Positions 25,868-34,208 of a stretch of DNA of 64,000 bases are shown here, in pieces. The notes beneath the pieces were generated by a model. It was not told where the DNA came from and made no database searches. It worked only from the letters and a program-made list of their open reading frames with translations. The DNA is taken from assembly GCF_013369335.1 (NCBI RefSeq), contig NZ_SZQJ01000009.1:248001-312000 (forward strand), in the 5' to 3' direction. Every line of letters starts with the position of its first letter. Position 1 is the stretch's first letter. This DNA is from Vibrio sp. JPW-9-11-11 (lineage in GTDB: Bacteria > Pseudomonadota > Gammaproteobacteria > Enterobacterales > Vibrionaceae). The position numbers and the translations under genes were made by a program.

Positions 25868-28800
25868 TTATTTCACCAAAAGTATTCGACCTGTCAGCGC
25901 TGGCACTTGTACAGACGCATTGTCAGCCGGTAGCTCGATAGTCTCACCCGTCAACAAATCGACCAGTTGGCTCGCAGGTTTAAGACGCGATAGGTCCAGA
26001 GTGAGCGTTCTGCTTTCATTGCCCGTATTTAATGCATAAACGATTTGTTGCTCACCGTTGACTTTAAGATCAGCGTACAAAGTATCGTCAATCCATAGGC
26101 TTCGTCGCTCGCCCATGCTCAGTGCGGGGTACTCACTGCGGATACGCATTAGTTGGCTGGTATACGTTTTAAGTGACTGCTGCTGTGCAGAGAGAGTCGC
26201 CACAGTAACGCCCTCGACTTTGCCACTTGAACGCGCAACATGATCGTCACACACTCCCACCTCGACACAGCTTAAAACCTGCTGGTCAAAATTTTCGACC
26301 TCGTCGCCAATTTCTTCGCCGTAGTAGAGGGTTATCGGACCCGAATACGCGGCGAGGAAACTCAACGCCGCTTGATGGCGTTTGACGTAATCGCCCAGTT
26401 TTCCGCGCTGAATCAAATCGCCAAAGCGCACCAAATCATGATTACCTATCATTAGATTTGGCATCGCGTGATACGGCGACTTGCTGCGTGTATTCCAACT
26501 GGCCGCTAAACCGCGTGCATTTCCTTTCGCACCAGATTCTTCGGCCGCTAAGGCTTGAACTAGGCCATAGCGAAGTGGGAAGTTAAAGGCTGAGGATAAA
26601 CCGGGCTCTAGATCGCTGCCATATACAGTGCGTGTAATTTCATCTGCCCCGCTCCAAGCCTCGCCAACCATATAGCCCAGGGTGCCCCACGCTTTTCCGG
26701 CAACGAGGTTGTCCATTGACACTTGCTCCACTGCACTACGGATCCGTCGCCAGCTCTCTAAAGGGACTTGATACGCTTGATCAAGCCGCCATCCATCAAT
26801 GCCATACTCCTTGATCCAATAAGTCGCAACTTCGGTAAAAAAGGCTTCGCTCTCGCGGCTTGGGTACACAACATATTGGCCTGGATAACCCGATTGTGCC
26901 TTTAAGTTGGGCAGCTTACCTGTCGGTGACGGTTTTACGCCATTGACGTGAGTATGTCCAAATACCCCATCAAGAAATACGTACATTCCCCGCTGGTGCG
27001 CAGCATCAACTAACGCTTTGAGGGTTTGATTCGAGCCAAACTTAGGGTCGACATTAAAGTAGTCACACGCGAAATATCCGGTTGCATCAAGTTTGTTGTC
27101 TTCCCCTTCTCCGGCACATGAATCGAAGACTGGCGTCAACCACAGCGCATTCATATTCAGGCTGGCTATGTAATCCAAGCTGTCTATAACACCTTGTAGA
27201 TCCCCCTTGTGATGCGAGTTGCCGTATCCAACGCCGTAGTCGCGGCTCTTATCTCCATCGACAAACGATTCGACCATTACTTGATAGATGCGTAAATCGC
27301 ACGCGGGCTGCGCATTGTTGTAGCACGCGTAATCGATTTGGGTGTTAACCACCGAAGCCGTCAATGACGCTTGGTTACGGGCATCCAGCACAAATTGATA
27401 CAAACCTTGCTCTGTGACCACAAGTTTGAGGTTGCCGTTACCAGCATCGAGCAAGTCAAGCGAGTCATCAGTTTGTGTGAACGCGCCAAAGCCAAGATTG
27501 ACAGAATTCCAATCAGAAGACGCTATCTTGAACTCATATTCGCCCGGTGTGAGGTAGCCATTAAACTGGTAGACCCCATCCCCTTGATAAGTGAGTTCAT
27601 CATCAGTGCTCCAGCCATTCATAGACCCACGTAGGTACACTTGAGTATCACCAAACGGGGCCACATCGACGGGTGTCACCTCGCTATCGAGACCTAGACC
27701 TTGCTCATTACCTTGTGGAATAACGAATACCGCAGCTGTTAATGCAGGCACACTAAACGTTCCGTTTGCAAACTTGGCTTGTTTGACACGTGTATCTGCC
27801 GAACTCATCAGCGCTGGATGCAGCTCGAAGCCCGCTGCATTTGCAACCTGCAGCTGCTGGGCTTGAGTGTTAGCGTTGATGATCACCATAATGGCGTCGT
27901 GCTGACCATCTAGATCGGCGCCAACCGAAATACCATCATTGACTGACATCGCAATCAATCCGCCAAGCGCACTTGGCCCCGTATTGTGGAAACGAACTCG
28001 TTCGATGACCTCTTGTTCGCTGACCAAACGCAACAAGGGTGTTGATGCACGCACTTGGAGCAGTGCTTTAAATGCATTGTCGGTCCATTCAATATCGTCT
28101 GAACTGGCTTGAGTATTTGGGTTACTGATCACCGATTTAATCGCATCCCAGTTAGCCTGATCTTTATCTGCTCGCGGCAACCCTACATTCCAGTTATTGG
28201 TTTGCTTGCTAAAGTCGACTTTGTTATACCAATCTCCACTGTCGTAACTGTCGCGTTCCATCGATTTTGAGCGCAGTAGTTCAGAACCCATGTGTAAGAA
28301 TGGCACTCCTTGACCGAGCATCACCGTCGATAGACCGACGATTTGCATCCGGGCGCGATCGGCCGATGTCACCTCTGCAGACGCTTTGTATTGATTAAAG
28401 TCCCACAAAGTTTGGTTGTCATGTTTGGAGACGTAGTTAATCGACTCTTGAGGATCCAGCGTATAAGCGGCGCCCTGTCCGCCATATTGGAAGTCTCTAC
28501 CGTACACGACGCTACCGCTTGAGGTTTGCAATGGATAGTTCTGCAAGTTTCCCGTCATACCGTAACGAATCAGATCCATTTTGGACTTTAGTTCAGCGCC
28601 AAAACGATCGCCTGCATTGGCAAAACCGGGGGTTTCGAGCAGGGCGTCGCCACTATCGAATGGACCGCCCCCTCGCACGCCATCACGTAATCTATCGTTG
28701 TAAGTACCAATACCAGTGCCCGCCATTGGCCACTGGGTGGCGTTTTCCCCACGTTGACCGTTGGCCACTTCGCCAAAATTCCACCCTTCACCGTAGAACC

Positions 28801-31800
28801 AGGTGTCAGGATCGACGTGTTGAGCTTGCTCGTAAATGTGTAGCATGCTCGATTTCATCAAGTGGCCCATAAGATCGAAACGGAAACCATCGATCTTATA
28901 GTCTTGTGCCCACATCATGACACTATCTGCGACCAGTTTTTCAAACATTCGGTTTTCTGACGCGCTGTTATCACAACAAGTTGAGTTCTCGACTGCTCCT
29001 GTGATTGGGTTGAGTCGATGGTAGTAACCCGGCACGGTTTTATCTAGTACAGATTTATCGTAAAGGCCTGACGAGTAAGTATGGTTGTACACCACGTCTT
29101 GTACGACTCGAAAGCCTAATTGATGGAGCTTTTGCACCATCTCTCGATATTCACGAATCCGCTCATGACCATCACTCGATACTGCATAGCTCCCTTCTGG
29201 GGCACTGTAGTGGAATGGGTCGTACCCCCAATTGAAGCTGTCTAAAGGACGTATGTCGGCTAGCAACGCTTGGGCTTCGCCGCTTGAAGGCTCCGTCTGC
29301 TCAAGAAGTTCAACAATGGTGATGCTTTGGTTTGTCCCATCACTACACAATGATGCTTTCGGGTTGATTCCACATAACTTGGCAACCGTATCGGTTAAGT
29401 TCACCGTTTTAGCCTCATCTTCTGGAATCGACGCAAGATCGTAACTCGGCAGCAGATGAATGGTGGTTAACCCAGCTTCTTTTAATGACTTAAGTTGCTT
29501 AACACTATCGCGCTCTTCTTCTAAGAACGCGCCGTACTTACCGTTTCGCTCAGGGGAACCCGATTGATCGCTGGCACTAAAATCACGAATGTGCAGCTCG
29601 TAGATTATATTATCTTCTGGATTTTCCAACTCCGGTACAACTTGACTATCCCAACCAACAGGCTTTGTCTCAGGCGCATTGAGATCGACTAACTGCGAGT
29701 ATAAGCTGGATGTGCTGAGCGACAATGAGTACGGGTCTGTGGTCATCATCCATTCTATTTGGTCCGTTTTAGGGTGATACGCCTTGACACGATAGCGGTA
29801 GAACACATTCTCAAGCTCGCTTGAACCTTGATAATGCCAGACACCCGAATTCGGGTTAAGGACCATTTCGACCGGAGAAGATGGAATGAGCGATTTATCT
29901 TGATCATAGAGATAGAGCTCAACCTGCTGCGCTGTTGGGGCCCAAAGTGCAAAATTAGCGGTCTCTTCATCAATCCAACTGCCTAGTTTTGCTTCATCGG
30001 CATCATTACTCGCTGACGTATAGACGGCATCGATAACTCCAGGTATTTGCACTCGAGTCGCCGCCAATGGTTGATTATCACTGTCAAGTGCAACTGCAAT
30101 CAGTTGGCCTTTGAGCAACGCTTTGGCTTCCGAGTCACTCAGATCAAGCATAAATTCTGCGCGATCATCTAAGTGCGGAAAGCTTGGATGAGAGAGTGCC
30201 CCCACATGGCTCAGTTCTCTTTTGGCAAACAGGTGAGGTTGCGTGATCTCTGCGCCGCCTTGTTGATTTGACCATAACTGATATTTGGCGGCTTGCGAAT
30301 GGTCAAACCAGGCAAAGGTGTTAACATCGATCCAATGCGCGGACGCGCCACTCAGTTCAACGATGTTTTGTTCATTTGGCGAATATTTGAGCGTAGAGCT
30401 GCCGTGCTCTGTATATAGGGTGTTGCCTCTGTTGAACTCAATTTTCAAATCGTCAGCGCCTAAAGCCTTATCGTTCCCCTTGTGGACGATAAAGTTCATA
30501 CACGTCCCATGGGCGTCTTTAAGTGGCACTAGGAATTTTGCCCCAAACTCTGGGTCTATCTCCTGCCATTGATACGGACTGCCCCAATCCACACCTTCTA
30601 GTGCTGAATTAGCTACAGCATCACAACTGCCATTGTTCCAAAGGTGTAATCCCCACCCTTCATAGGCAGTATCTGAACGTTTGTAATAAATGACGGCTTG
30701 TTGGTACGTTGGCGCCGGCTCGGTTGAACTGTTGTCCGGGCTTTTAGGGTTAGGATCGATGGAATCAGGGATACCATCGCCATCGTCGTCACTGGAGGCA
30801 AAGTCACCCAAGCCATCTCCGTTGGTATCTCGACTTTCAAAGCGATCGTTAGGAAACGCATCTAAATCATTAACCGCACCGTCTCCGTCGATGTCAGGAT
30901 CTTCACTGTCGGCAATGCCATCTTGATCGTAATCGCCGGGTTGATGTTGTGCTGAAAAAGGATCGCTGCCAAGACGAAGTTCATCTTGATTGCTCCAGCC
31001 ATCGCCATCGATATCAGGATCAACACCATCAGGCACCTTGTCGCCATCAAGATCGGCGGGTTGGCTATTGGCATTGTAAGGGTCACTGCCCTCTGAGAAT
31101 TCGATGACGTCACTAAATCCATCGTTATCGTCATCTAGATCAGCATGATCACCAATGCCATCACCATCGAAATCAGCCGACTCCTGGCGATTGAATGGGA
31201 AACGATCATCGCGATCCGCAATGCCGTCTGAGTCACTATCTTTTGCGACTATCGGTCGGTTCTCATCATCAAGCGTTAAGGTCAAATTATCTAGCTGACC
31301 TCGGTGTTGCTTAATCGCTCTACCCAGTTCTTTGCTGCCCTGCTCTAACTGTTGTAGCAATTGGCTCTCGTCATAGTCATTTCTGTTATCCGAAAGTAGC
31401 TGGCTGAGTGCTTTGGCGGCTTGTGCGGTCGTTGTTTGCTGCGCTTGCAGATAATCTAAGTCCAGATTCAGTTTGGGTAGTTTGAGATTACGACGCAATT
31501 TTTTTATCGCACGTTTTTCACTCATGCCCGTTTTCATTTGCAACGCAACATAGGTTGAAAACGGCGTAATGTAAGCGTGGTCGGCCGGGGCCAACATGAC
31601 ATAATCACGCGTCGAAGTAACACCGGGAATATCGCTATCAATCGAGACACCTCTTTCGACTCGGGCAATAAGTAGCGATTGCTGCTGCTGGCGACTCACG
31701 CCACTGAGCGATAGCGCTGCGTGACCTTGTTGGTCGGTGGTCGCGTTAGGTTCATTGTCATTCAACTGATAATCGCCGTTGGTGTCTAACCAGACTTGTG

Positions 31801-31909
31801 CATTTTCGATGTAGCCATCCATTACTTGGACGTCAAGTTGGTCGTTGCAACCGGCAAGCAACCCTAGCGACGCCATCGCGAGGCTGAGTTGTGTTAGCTT
31901 GATGTTCAT
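25868..31909 (-). CDS. Two-headed GH13 lipoprotein: pullulanase plus alpha-amylase type
   Basis: 2013 residues. Lipobox LLAGC (Cys 21) predicts a surface or periplasmic lipoprotein. Order: an N-terminal domain (to about 215); Asp-rich thrombospondin type 3 calcium repeats (about 228-391); a PUD starch-binding domain (about 400-495); an N2-like domain; CBM48 (about 641-740); a first GH13 barrel with VVYNHT (941), nucleophile Asp in GFRFDLMG (1010), Glu in YGEGWNF (1040) and KHDN (1163); a carbohydrate-binding module (VYLRGSMNGW, about 1445-1540); then a second GH13 barrel with WRLDQ (1708), VGEAW (1748) and NHD (1823). Both active sites look complete. It should cut alpha-1,6 and alpha-1,4 links in starch or glycogen. 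The gene stands alone; a MalT-like box lies upstream. Confidence 0.9.
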   Translation of the reverse strand: MNIKLTQLSLAMASLGLLAGCNDQLDVQVMDGYIENAQVWLDTNGDYQLNDNEPNATTDQQGHAALSLSGVSRQQQQSLLIARVERGVSIDSDIPGVTSTRDYVMLAPADHAYITPFSTYVALQMKTGMSEKRAIKKLRRNLKLPKLNLDLDYLQAQQTTTAQAAKALSQLLSDNRNDYDESQLLQQLEQGSKELGRAIKQHRGQLDNLTLTLDDENRPIVAKDSDSDGIADRDDRFPFNRQESADFDGDGIGDHADLDDDNDGFSDVIEFSEGSDPYNANSQPADLDGDKVPDGVDPDIDGDGWSNQDELRLGSDPFSAQHQPGDYDQDGIADSEDPDIDGDGAVNDLDAFPNDRFESRDTNGDGLGDFASSDDDGDGIPDSIDPNPKSPDNSSTEPAPTYQQAVIYYKRSDTAYEGWGLHLWNNGSCDAVANSALEGVDWGSPYQWQEIDPEFGAKFLVPLKDAHGTCMNFIVHKGNDKALGADDLKIEFNRGNTLYTEHGSSTLKYSPNEQNIVELSGASAHWIDVNTFAWFDHSQAAKYQLWSNQQGGAEITQPHLFAKRELSHVGALSHPSFPHLDDRAEFMLDLSDSEAKALLKGQLIAVALDSDNQPLAATRVQIPGVIDAVYTSASNDADEAKLGSWIDEETANFALWAPTAQQVELYLYDQDKSLIPSSPVEMVLNPNSGVWHYQGSSELENVFYRYRVKAYHPKTDQIEWMMTTDPYSLSLSTSSLYSQLVDLNAPETKPVGWDSQVVPELENPEDNIIYELHIRDFSASDQSGSPERNGKYGAFLEEERDSVKQLKSLKEAGLTTIHLLPSYDLASIPEDEAKTVNLTDTVAKLCGINPKASLCSDGTNQSITIVELLEQTEPSSGEAQALLADIRPLDSFNWGYDPFHYSAPEGSYAVSSDGHERIREYREMVQKLHQLGFRVVQDVVYNHTYSSGLYDKSVLDKTVPGYYHRLNPITGAVENSTCCDNSASENRMFEKLVADSVMMWAQDYKIDGFRFDLMGHLMKSSMLHIYEQAQHVDPDTWFYGEGWNFGEVANGQRGENATQWPMAGTGIGTYNDRLRDGVRGGGPFDSGDALLETPGFANAGDRFGAELKSKMDLIRYGMTGNLQNYPLQTSSGSVVYGRDFQYGGQGAAYTLDPQESINYVSKHDNQTLWDFNQYKASAEVTSADRARMQIVGLSTVMLGQGVPFLHMGSELLRSKSMERDSYDSGDWYNKVDFSKQTNNWNVGLPRADKDQANWDAIKSVISNPNTQASSDDIEWTDNAFKALLQVRASTPLLRLVSEQEVIERVRFHNTGPSALGGLIAMSVNDGISVGADLDGQHDAIMVIINANTQAQQLQVANAAGFELHPALMSSADTRVKQAKFANGTFSVPALTAAVFVIPQGNEQGLGLDSEVTPVDVAPFGDTQVYLRGSMNGWSTDDELTYQGDGVYQFNGYLTPGEYEFKIASSDWNSVNLGFGAFTQTDDSLDLLDAGNGNLKLVVTEQGLYQFVLDARNQASLTASVVNTQIDYACYNNAQPACDLRIYQVMVESFVDGDKSRDYGVGYGNSHHKGDLQGVIDSLDYIASLNMNALWLTPVFDSCAGEGEDNKLDATGYFACDYFNVDPKFGSNQTLKALVDAAHQRGMYVFLDGVFGHTHVNGVKPSPTGKLPNLKAQSGYPGQYVVYPSRESEAFFTEVATYWIKEYGIDGWRLDQAYQVPLESWRRIRSAVEQVSMDNLVAGKAWGTLGYMVGEAWSGADEITRTVYGSDLEPGLSSAFNFPLRYGLVQALAAEESGAKGNARGLAASWNTRSKSPYHAMPNLMIGNHDLVRFGDLIQRGKLGDYVKRHQAALSFLAAYSGPITLYYGEEIGDEVENFDQQVLSCVEVGVCDDHVARSSGKVEGVTVATLSAQQQSLKTYTSQLMRIRSEYPALSMGERRSLWIDDTLYADLKVNGEQQIVYALNTGNESRTLTLDLSRLKPASQLVDLLTGETIELPADNASVQVPALTGRILLVK

Positions 31910-32012
31910 TATTTGAAATCCATTATTAGTTCACGTTCTTGTTATTTAGGCTGTCTTAAGCACACGCTTAGAACAGCACCACTCAACCTTATAATTGGGC
32001 CAATATTAATTA

Positions 32013-32022
32013 CCTCATCCTA
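32013..32022 (-). promoter_or_regulatory. Possible MalT box of the pullulanase gene
   Basis: On the minus strand TAGGATGAGG matches the MalT consensus GGGGAKGAGG at 8 of 10 positions, about 105 bp before the start codon. A second core, GGAGGA, lies at 32053 in the other orientation. The rest of the 410-bp gap (31910-32280) shows nothing else I can name. Confidence 0.35.
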
Positions 32023-32280
32023 TGTAACTGATTTAAAAGGCGTAGATCCAAAGGAGGAGAAAAACGATTGGACTGGAGATCACATTGGGGGAACGAAGTT
32101 AGTTAGTGAGTTACTAATAATCGAGGAAATTAGTGAGTGAAGTGACATTTTGTAGTGGTAGGTAGGGGCAAACCTGTAGGAATAGCACAAAGTGTTGCAT
32201 ATTTGAGAAGTATGATCTGTTACCAGTAATAGACAACGCACCACTCAACAGGGATTCAACTTTCTAAATAGCTGAACACA

Positions 32281-32306
32281 AAAAAGCCAGCAGATGCTGG
32301 CTTTTT
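32281..32306 (-). terminator. Terminator of the DUF1127 gene
   Basis: An 11-bp perfect stem AAAAAGCCAGC/GCTGGCTTTTT with loop AGAT, T-rich on the minus strand. Confidence 0.9.
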
Positions 32307-32322
32307 AGAACGGGTTACCAAA

Positions 32323-32514
32323 TTAACGGTATAAACCGATGTCTTTTTGCAGGTGACCAGACAAATCACTCGCATAATGTGCGCGTGGTTCGCTGTTGTC
32401 TGTGAAAAGAATATCGAGTAAATGAGCAATCAATCCTTTGAAAGAAACCGAATAGGTTTTTTTATCCATAGAGATAGGAGCATTGATGCTACCCATTTGC
32501 ATTACTTGTGCCAT
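32323..32514 (-). CDS. DUF1127 (YjiS-like) small protein
   Basis: 63 residues from the ATG at 32514, which has GAGG six bases upstream; a longer frame to 32583 lacks one. The C-terminus HYASDLSGHLQKDIGLYR matches the DUF1127 tail (normally L-x-D-H-x-L-x-D-I-G-L-x-R). Family members are short and basic, and some bind RNA or affect phosphate and nitrogen metabolism. This one is less basic than usual, and its N-terminal half (MAQVMQMGSINAPISMDKK) is not typical. It is a single gene with its own terminator. Confidence 0.75.
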   Translation of the reverse strand: MAQVMQMGSINAPISMDKKTYSVSFKGLIAHLLDILFTDNSEPRAHYASDLSGHLQKDIGLYR

Positions 32515-32719
32515 GATTGCCTCTCTATAAACTGGTGTAATTCGTTTCGATGGGCTAATGATAGGCAATATTTTTGTGCTCAAAAAATGACAAATTTTCC
32601 ATTTTTAAATTAGAAAATCTAATGAAACAAACCATTAACAGCCGTTTTTTTAGACTATCTTGCCAGAATGAATATTAATGCCAAATACTCAATTATTGGT
32701 GAATTATTATTTTACCCCT

Positions 32720-32787
32720 TTGCTACCCTGCCATTTAATTTCACACAACTTTTACAACTGTTTGTGATTGAATGCTCAGGGTAGCAA
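32720..32787. repeat. 68-nt imperfect palindrome downstream of alx
   Basis: TTGCTACCCTG (32720-32730) and CAGGGTAGCAA (32777-32787) are exact reverse complements. Inside them ATTTAAT/ATTGAAT (one T-G pair), CACA/TGTG and AAC/GTT continue the pairing to a 10-nt loop: about 25 pairs in all. It starts 16 bp after the alx stop and has no T run on either strand, so it is not a plain terminator. Confidence 0.7.
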
Positions 32788-32803
32788 TAACGACTAAGTG
32801 CCC

Positions 32804-33757
32804 CTAATCTAATAACGATTTAGCTTGTGCGAGAGTACGTGCCTTCACTACTGAAGCCATCATCGCGCTAGCCATTGTCATTACAAGCACCATCAGTGAC
32901 CAAACCGTCGGTATTTCCCACTCACTCCCCACAAGAAGCATCTTAATGCCAATAAAGACCATGATGAACGCCAGCGCTGGTTTAAGATAAATAAACTTAT
33001 CCATCATACCTTGCAGTACGAAATACAAAGAACGTAACCCTAATAAGGCGAACACATTTGCGGCTAGGACCAAAAACGGCTCTCTAGTCACGGCAAATAT
33101 CGCGGGAATCGAATCAAGTGCAAACATCACATCCATACACGCGATCACCGCAATTACGATAAACATCGGTGTTACCACTCGACGTCCTTCTTCTAAAACC
33201 GTCAATGCCCCGCCCGCATAATCTCTAGTCACGGGCATCAAACGTCGAATAAGGCGCTCTGGTAATGGATTGACCTGGCTCTCACCTTGTGAACGCACCA
33301 GTTGGATCCCGGTCCAAATCAGGAACACAGCAAATAAATACAGAAGCCAATGATACTGCGCCAATAGCTGCGAGCCGACCGCTATCATCACTGCACGCAG
33401 GACTAAAGCACCAATCACTCCCCAGAGCAAAGCTCTTGGACGTAAGTCATCAGGCACCAAATACTGATGAAAGATAATCGCAAACACGAATAGGTTGTCG
33501 ACGCTCAGCGATTTTTCGAGCAAATAGCCCGTCACGAATGCTATCGTCGCTGTTTTCGCACTGTAGCCACTGTTGGGAGCATAAAGATCCCAAAAGAAAT
33601 AGAGGGTTGTGGCAAATACAAACGCCAACATGAACCAAAACAGGCTCCATATTGCCGCTTTTTTTAAAGAAACTTTGCCTGTGCGAGTTTGCCAGATGTC
33701 AATCGTAACGAGCGCTAAGGTAAAAAGCGCAAAGAGAGTATAAGTGAATGGGGTCAT
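32804..33757 (-). CDS. alx: TerC/Alx-family membrane protein, manganese exporter type
   Basis: 317 residues, close to E. coli Alx (321). About nine membrane helices. The TerC signature GYLLEKSLSVDNLFVFAIIFHQYLVP is present near 80-105, and the second acidic motif CMDVMFALDSIPAIFAVTREPFLVLAANVFALLGLRSLYFVL near 208-250. Alx exports or balances Mn2+ in the inner membrane. The gene has a strong ribosome site (TAGGAGGA) held in a hairpin and a yybP-ykoY-type leader upstream, which agrees with Mn2+ control known for alx and mntP. Confidence 0.93.
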   Translation of the reverse strand: MTPFTYTLFALFTLALVTIDIWQTRTGKVSLKKAAIWSLFWFMLAFVFATTLYFFWDLYAPNSGYSAKTATIAFVTGYLLEKSLSVDNLFVFAIIFHQYLVPDDLRPRALLWGVIGALVLRAVMIAVGSQLLAQYHWLLYLFAVFLIWTGIQLVRSQGESQVNPLPERLIRRLMPVTRDYAGGALTVLEEGRRVVTPMFIVIAVIACMDVMFALDSIPAIFAVTREPFLVLAANVFALLGLRSLYFVLQGMMDKFIYLKPALAFIMVFIGIKMLLVGSEWEIPTVWSLMVLVMTMASAMMASVVKARTLAQAKSLLD

Positions 33758-33761
33758 GTGT

Positions 33762-33809
33762 CCTCCTACGACGGAGGGATCGAGTGAGAAAGGTGAATGT
33801 GACGATCCC
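33762..33809 (-). promoter_or_regulatory. Expression platform of the alx riboswitch
   Basis: On the minus strand CCTCC (33773-33777) can pair with the ribosome site GGAGG (33762-33766) around GTCGTA. A competing 7-bp stem GGGATCG (33803-33809) / CGATCCC (33776-33782) shares two bases of that CCTCC. The two folds exclude each other, as expected of a translational switch. Confidence 0.65.
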
Positions 33810-33861
33810 TACCGTAAACAAACCACCTGCAATACTCAGTAAGCGTTGCAGAATCTGATTA

Positions 33862-33980
33862 CGTTGGTCTCGTCGAAGCCTTGCTGATAAACATCATCAG
33901 CAACACTTATACTTACCGGATAGCGTAAAACTATCGAGATGACGATAAGTAAACCAAAGGCGACTACTCCCCAAACAGCG
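33862..33980 (-). ncRNA. yybP-ykoY manganese riboswitch (alx leader)
   Basis: The minus strand has the family hallmark GGGGAGTAG at its 5' end, then a P1-side pairing GTCGCCTT/AAGG(CTT)CGAC, a long arm TACTTA/TAAGTA with the internal loop TCGTCATCTC and terminal stem GATAG/CTATC, a second hairpin CTGAT/ATCAG, then the closing GAGACCAA. This matches the layout of yybP-ykoY aptamers, which bind Mn2+ and control alx and mntP in E. coli. It ends about 105 bases before the alx start. Confidence 0.82.
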
Positions 33981-33983
33981 CGG

Positions 33984-34012
33984 ATAATAGGCTGCAATTG
34001 CTCAGTCGTCTA
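33984..34012 (-). promoter_or_regulatory. Probable sigma-70 promoter of alx
   Basis: On the minus strand TAGACG (34007-34012), 17-bp spacer, TATTAT (33984-33989). Transcription would begin a few bases before the riboswitch. Confidence 0.5.
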
Positions 34013-34024
34013 GTAAAAAAATCA

Positions 34025-34049
34025 AAAAGGAGCACATAATGCTCCTTTT
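34025..34049 (-). terminator. Terminator of the 31-residue peptide gene
   Basis: A 10-bp stem AAAAGGAGCA/TGCTCCTTTT with loop CATAA; the minus strand continues TTTTTGATTTTTTT. It separates the peptide and 5'-nucleotidase transcript from alx. Confidence 0.88.
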
Positions 34050-34064
34050 ACTGGTCGGGGCTGC

Positions 34065-34160
34065 TCAAACGCCGCCAACTGGGACAAAATAGACGAGCGC
34101 GGACCAAGCACTGATCCAACCCACCACTACCATTACATCAACCCAATCTTTACTCCACAT
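34065..34160 (-). CDS. 31-residue single-helix membrane peptide
   Basis: An ATG with GGGGGA four to five bases upstream opens 31 codons: MWSKDWVDVMVVVGWISAW, then SALVYFVPVGGV. Residues 8-28 form one hydrophobic segment rich in Val and Trp. A terminator starts 15 bases after the stop. It lies 48 bp after the 5'-nucleotidase gene on the same strand and could be its last cistron. The MW start recalls small cytochrome-oxidase peptides such as CydX, but no oxidase gene is near and the rest does not match. Not recognised. Confidence 0.72.
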   Translation of the reverse strand: MWSKDWVDVMVVVGWISAWSALVYFVPVGGV

Positions 34161-34208
34161 AGATCCCCCTTTACTGTGAACTTGCGCGAGTTTGGATTCA
34201 TTGATGGA

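Noticed and set aside
31913..32140. 75-codon plus-strand frame upstream of the GH13 gene
   Set aside because: It starts with TTG, has no ribosome site, lies over the expected promoter and MalT-like site, and resembles no family.
34065..34160. 31-residue peptide as CydX
   Set aside because: Only the first two residues agree; no cytochrome bd genes lie nearby.
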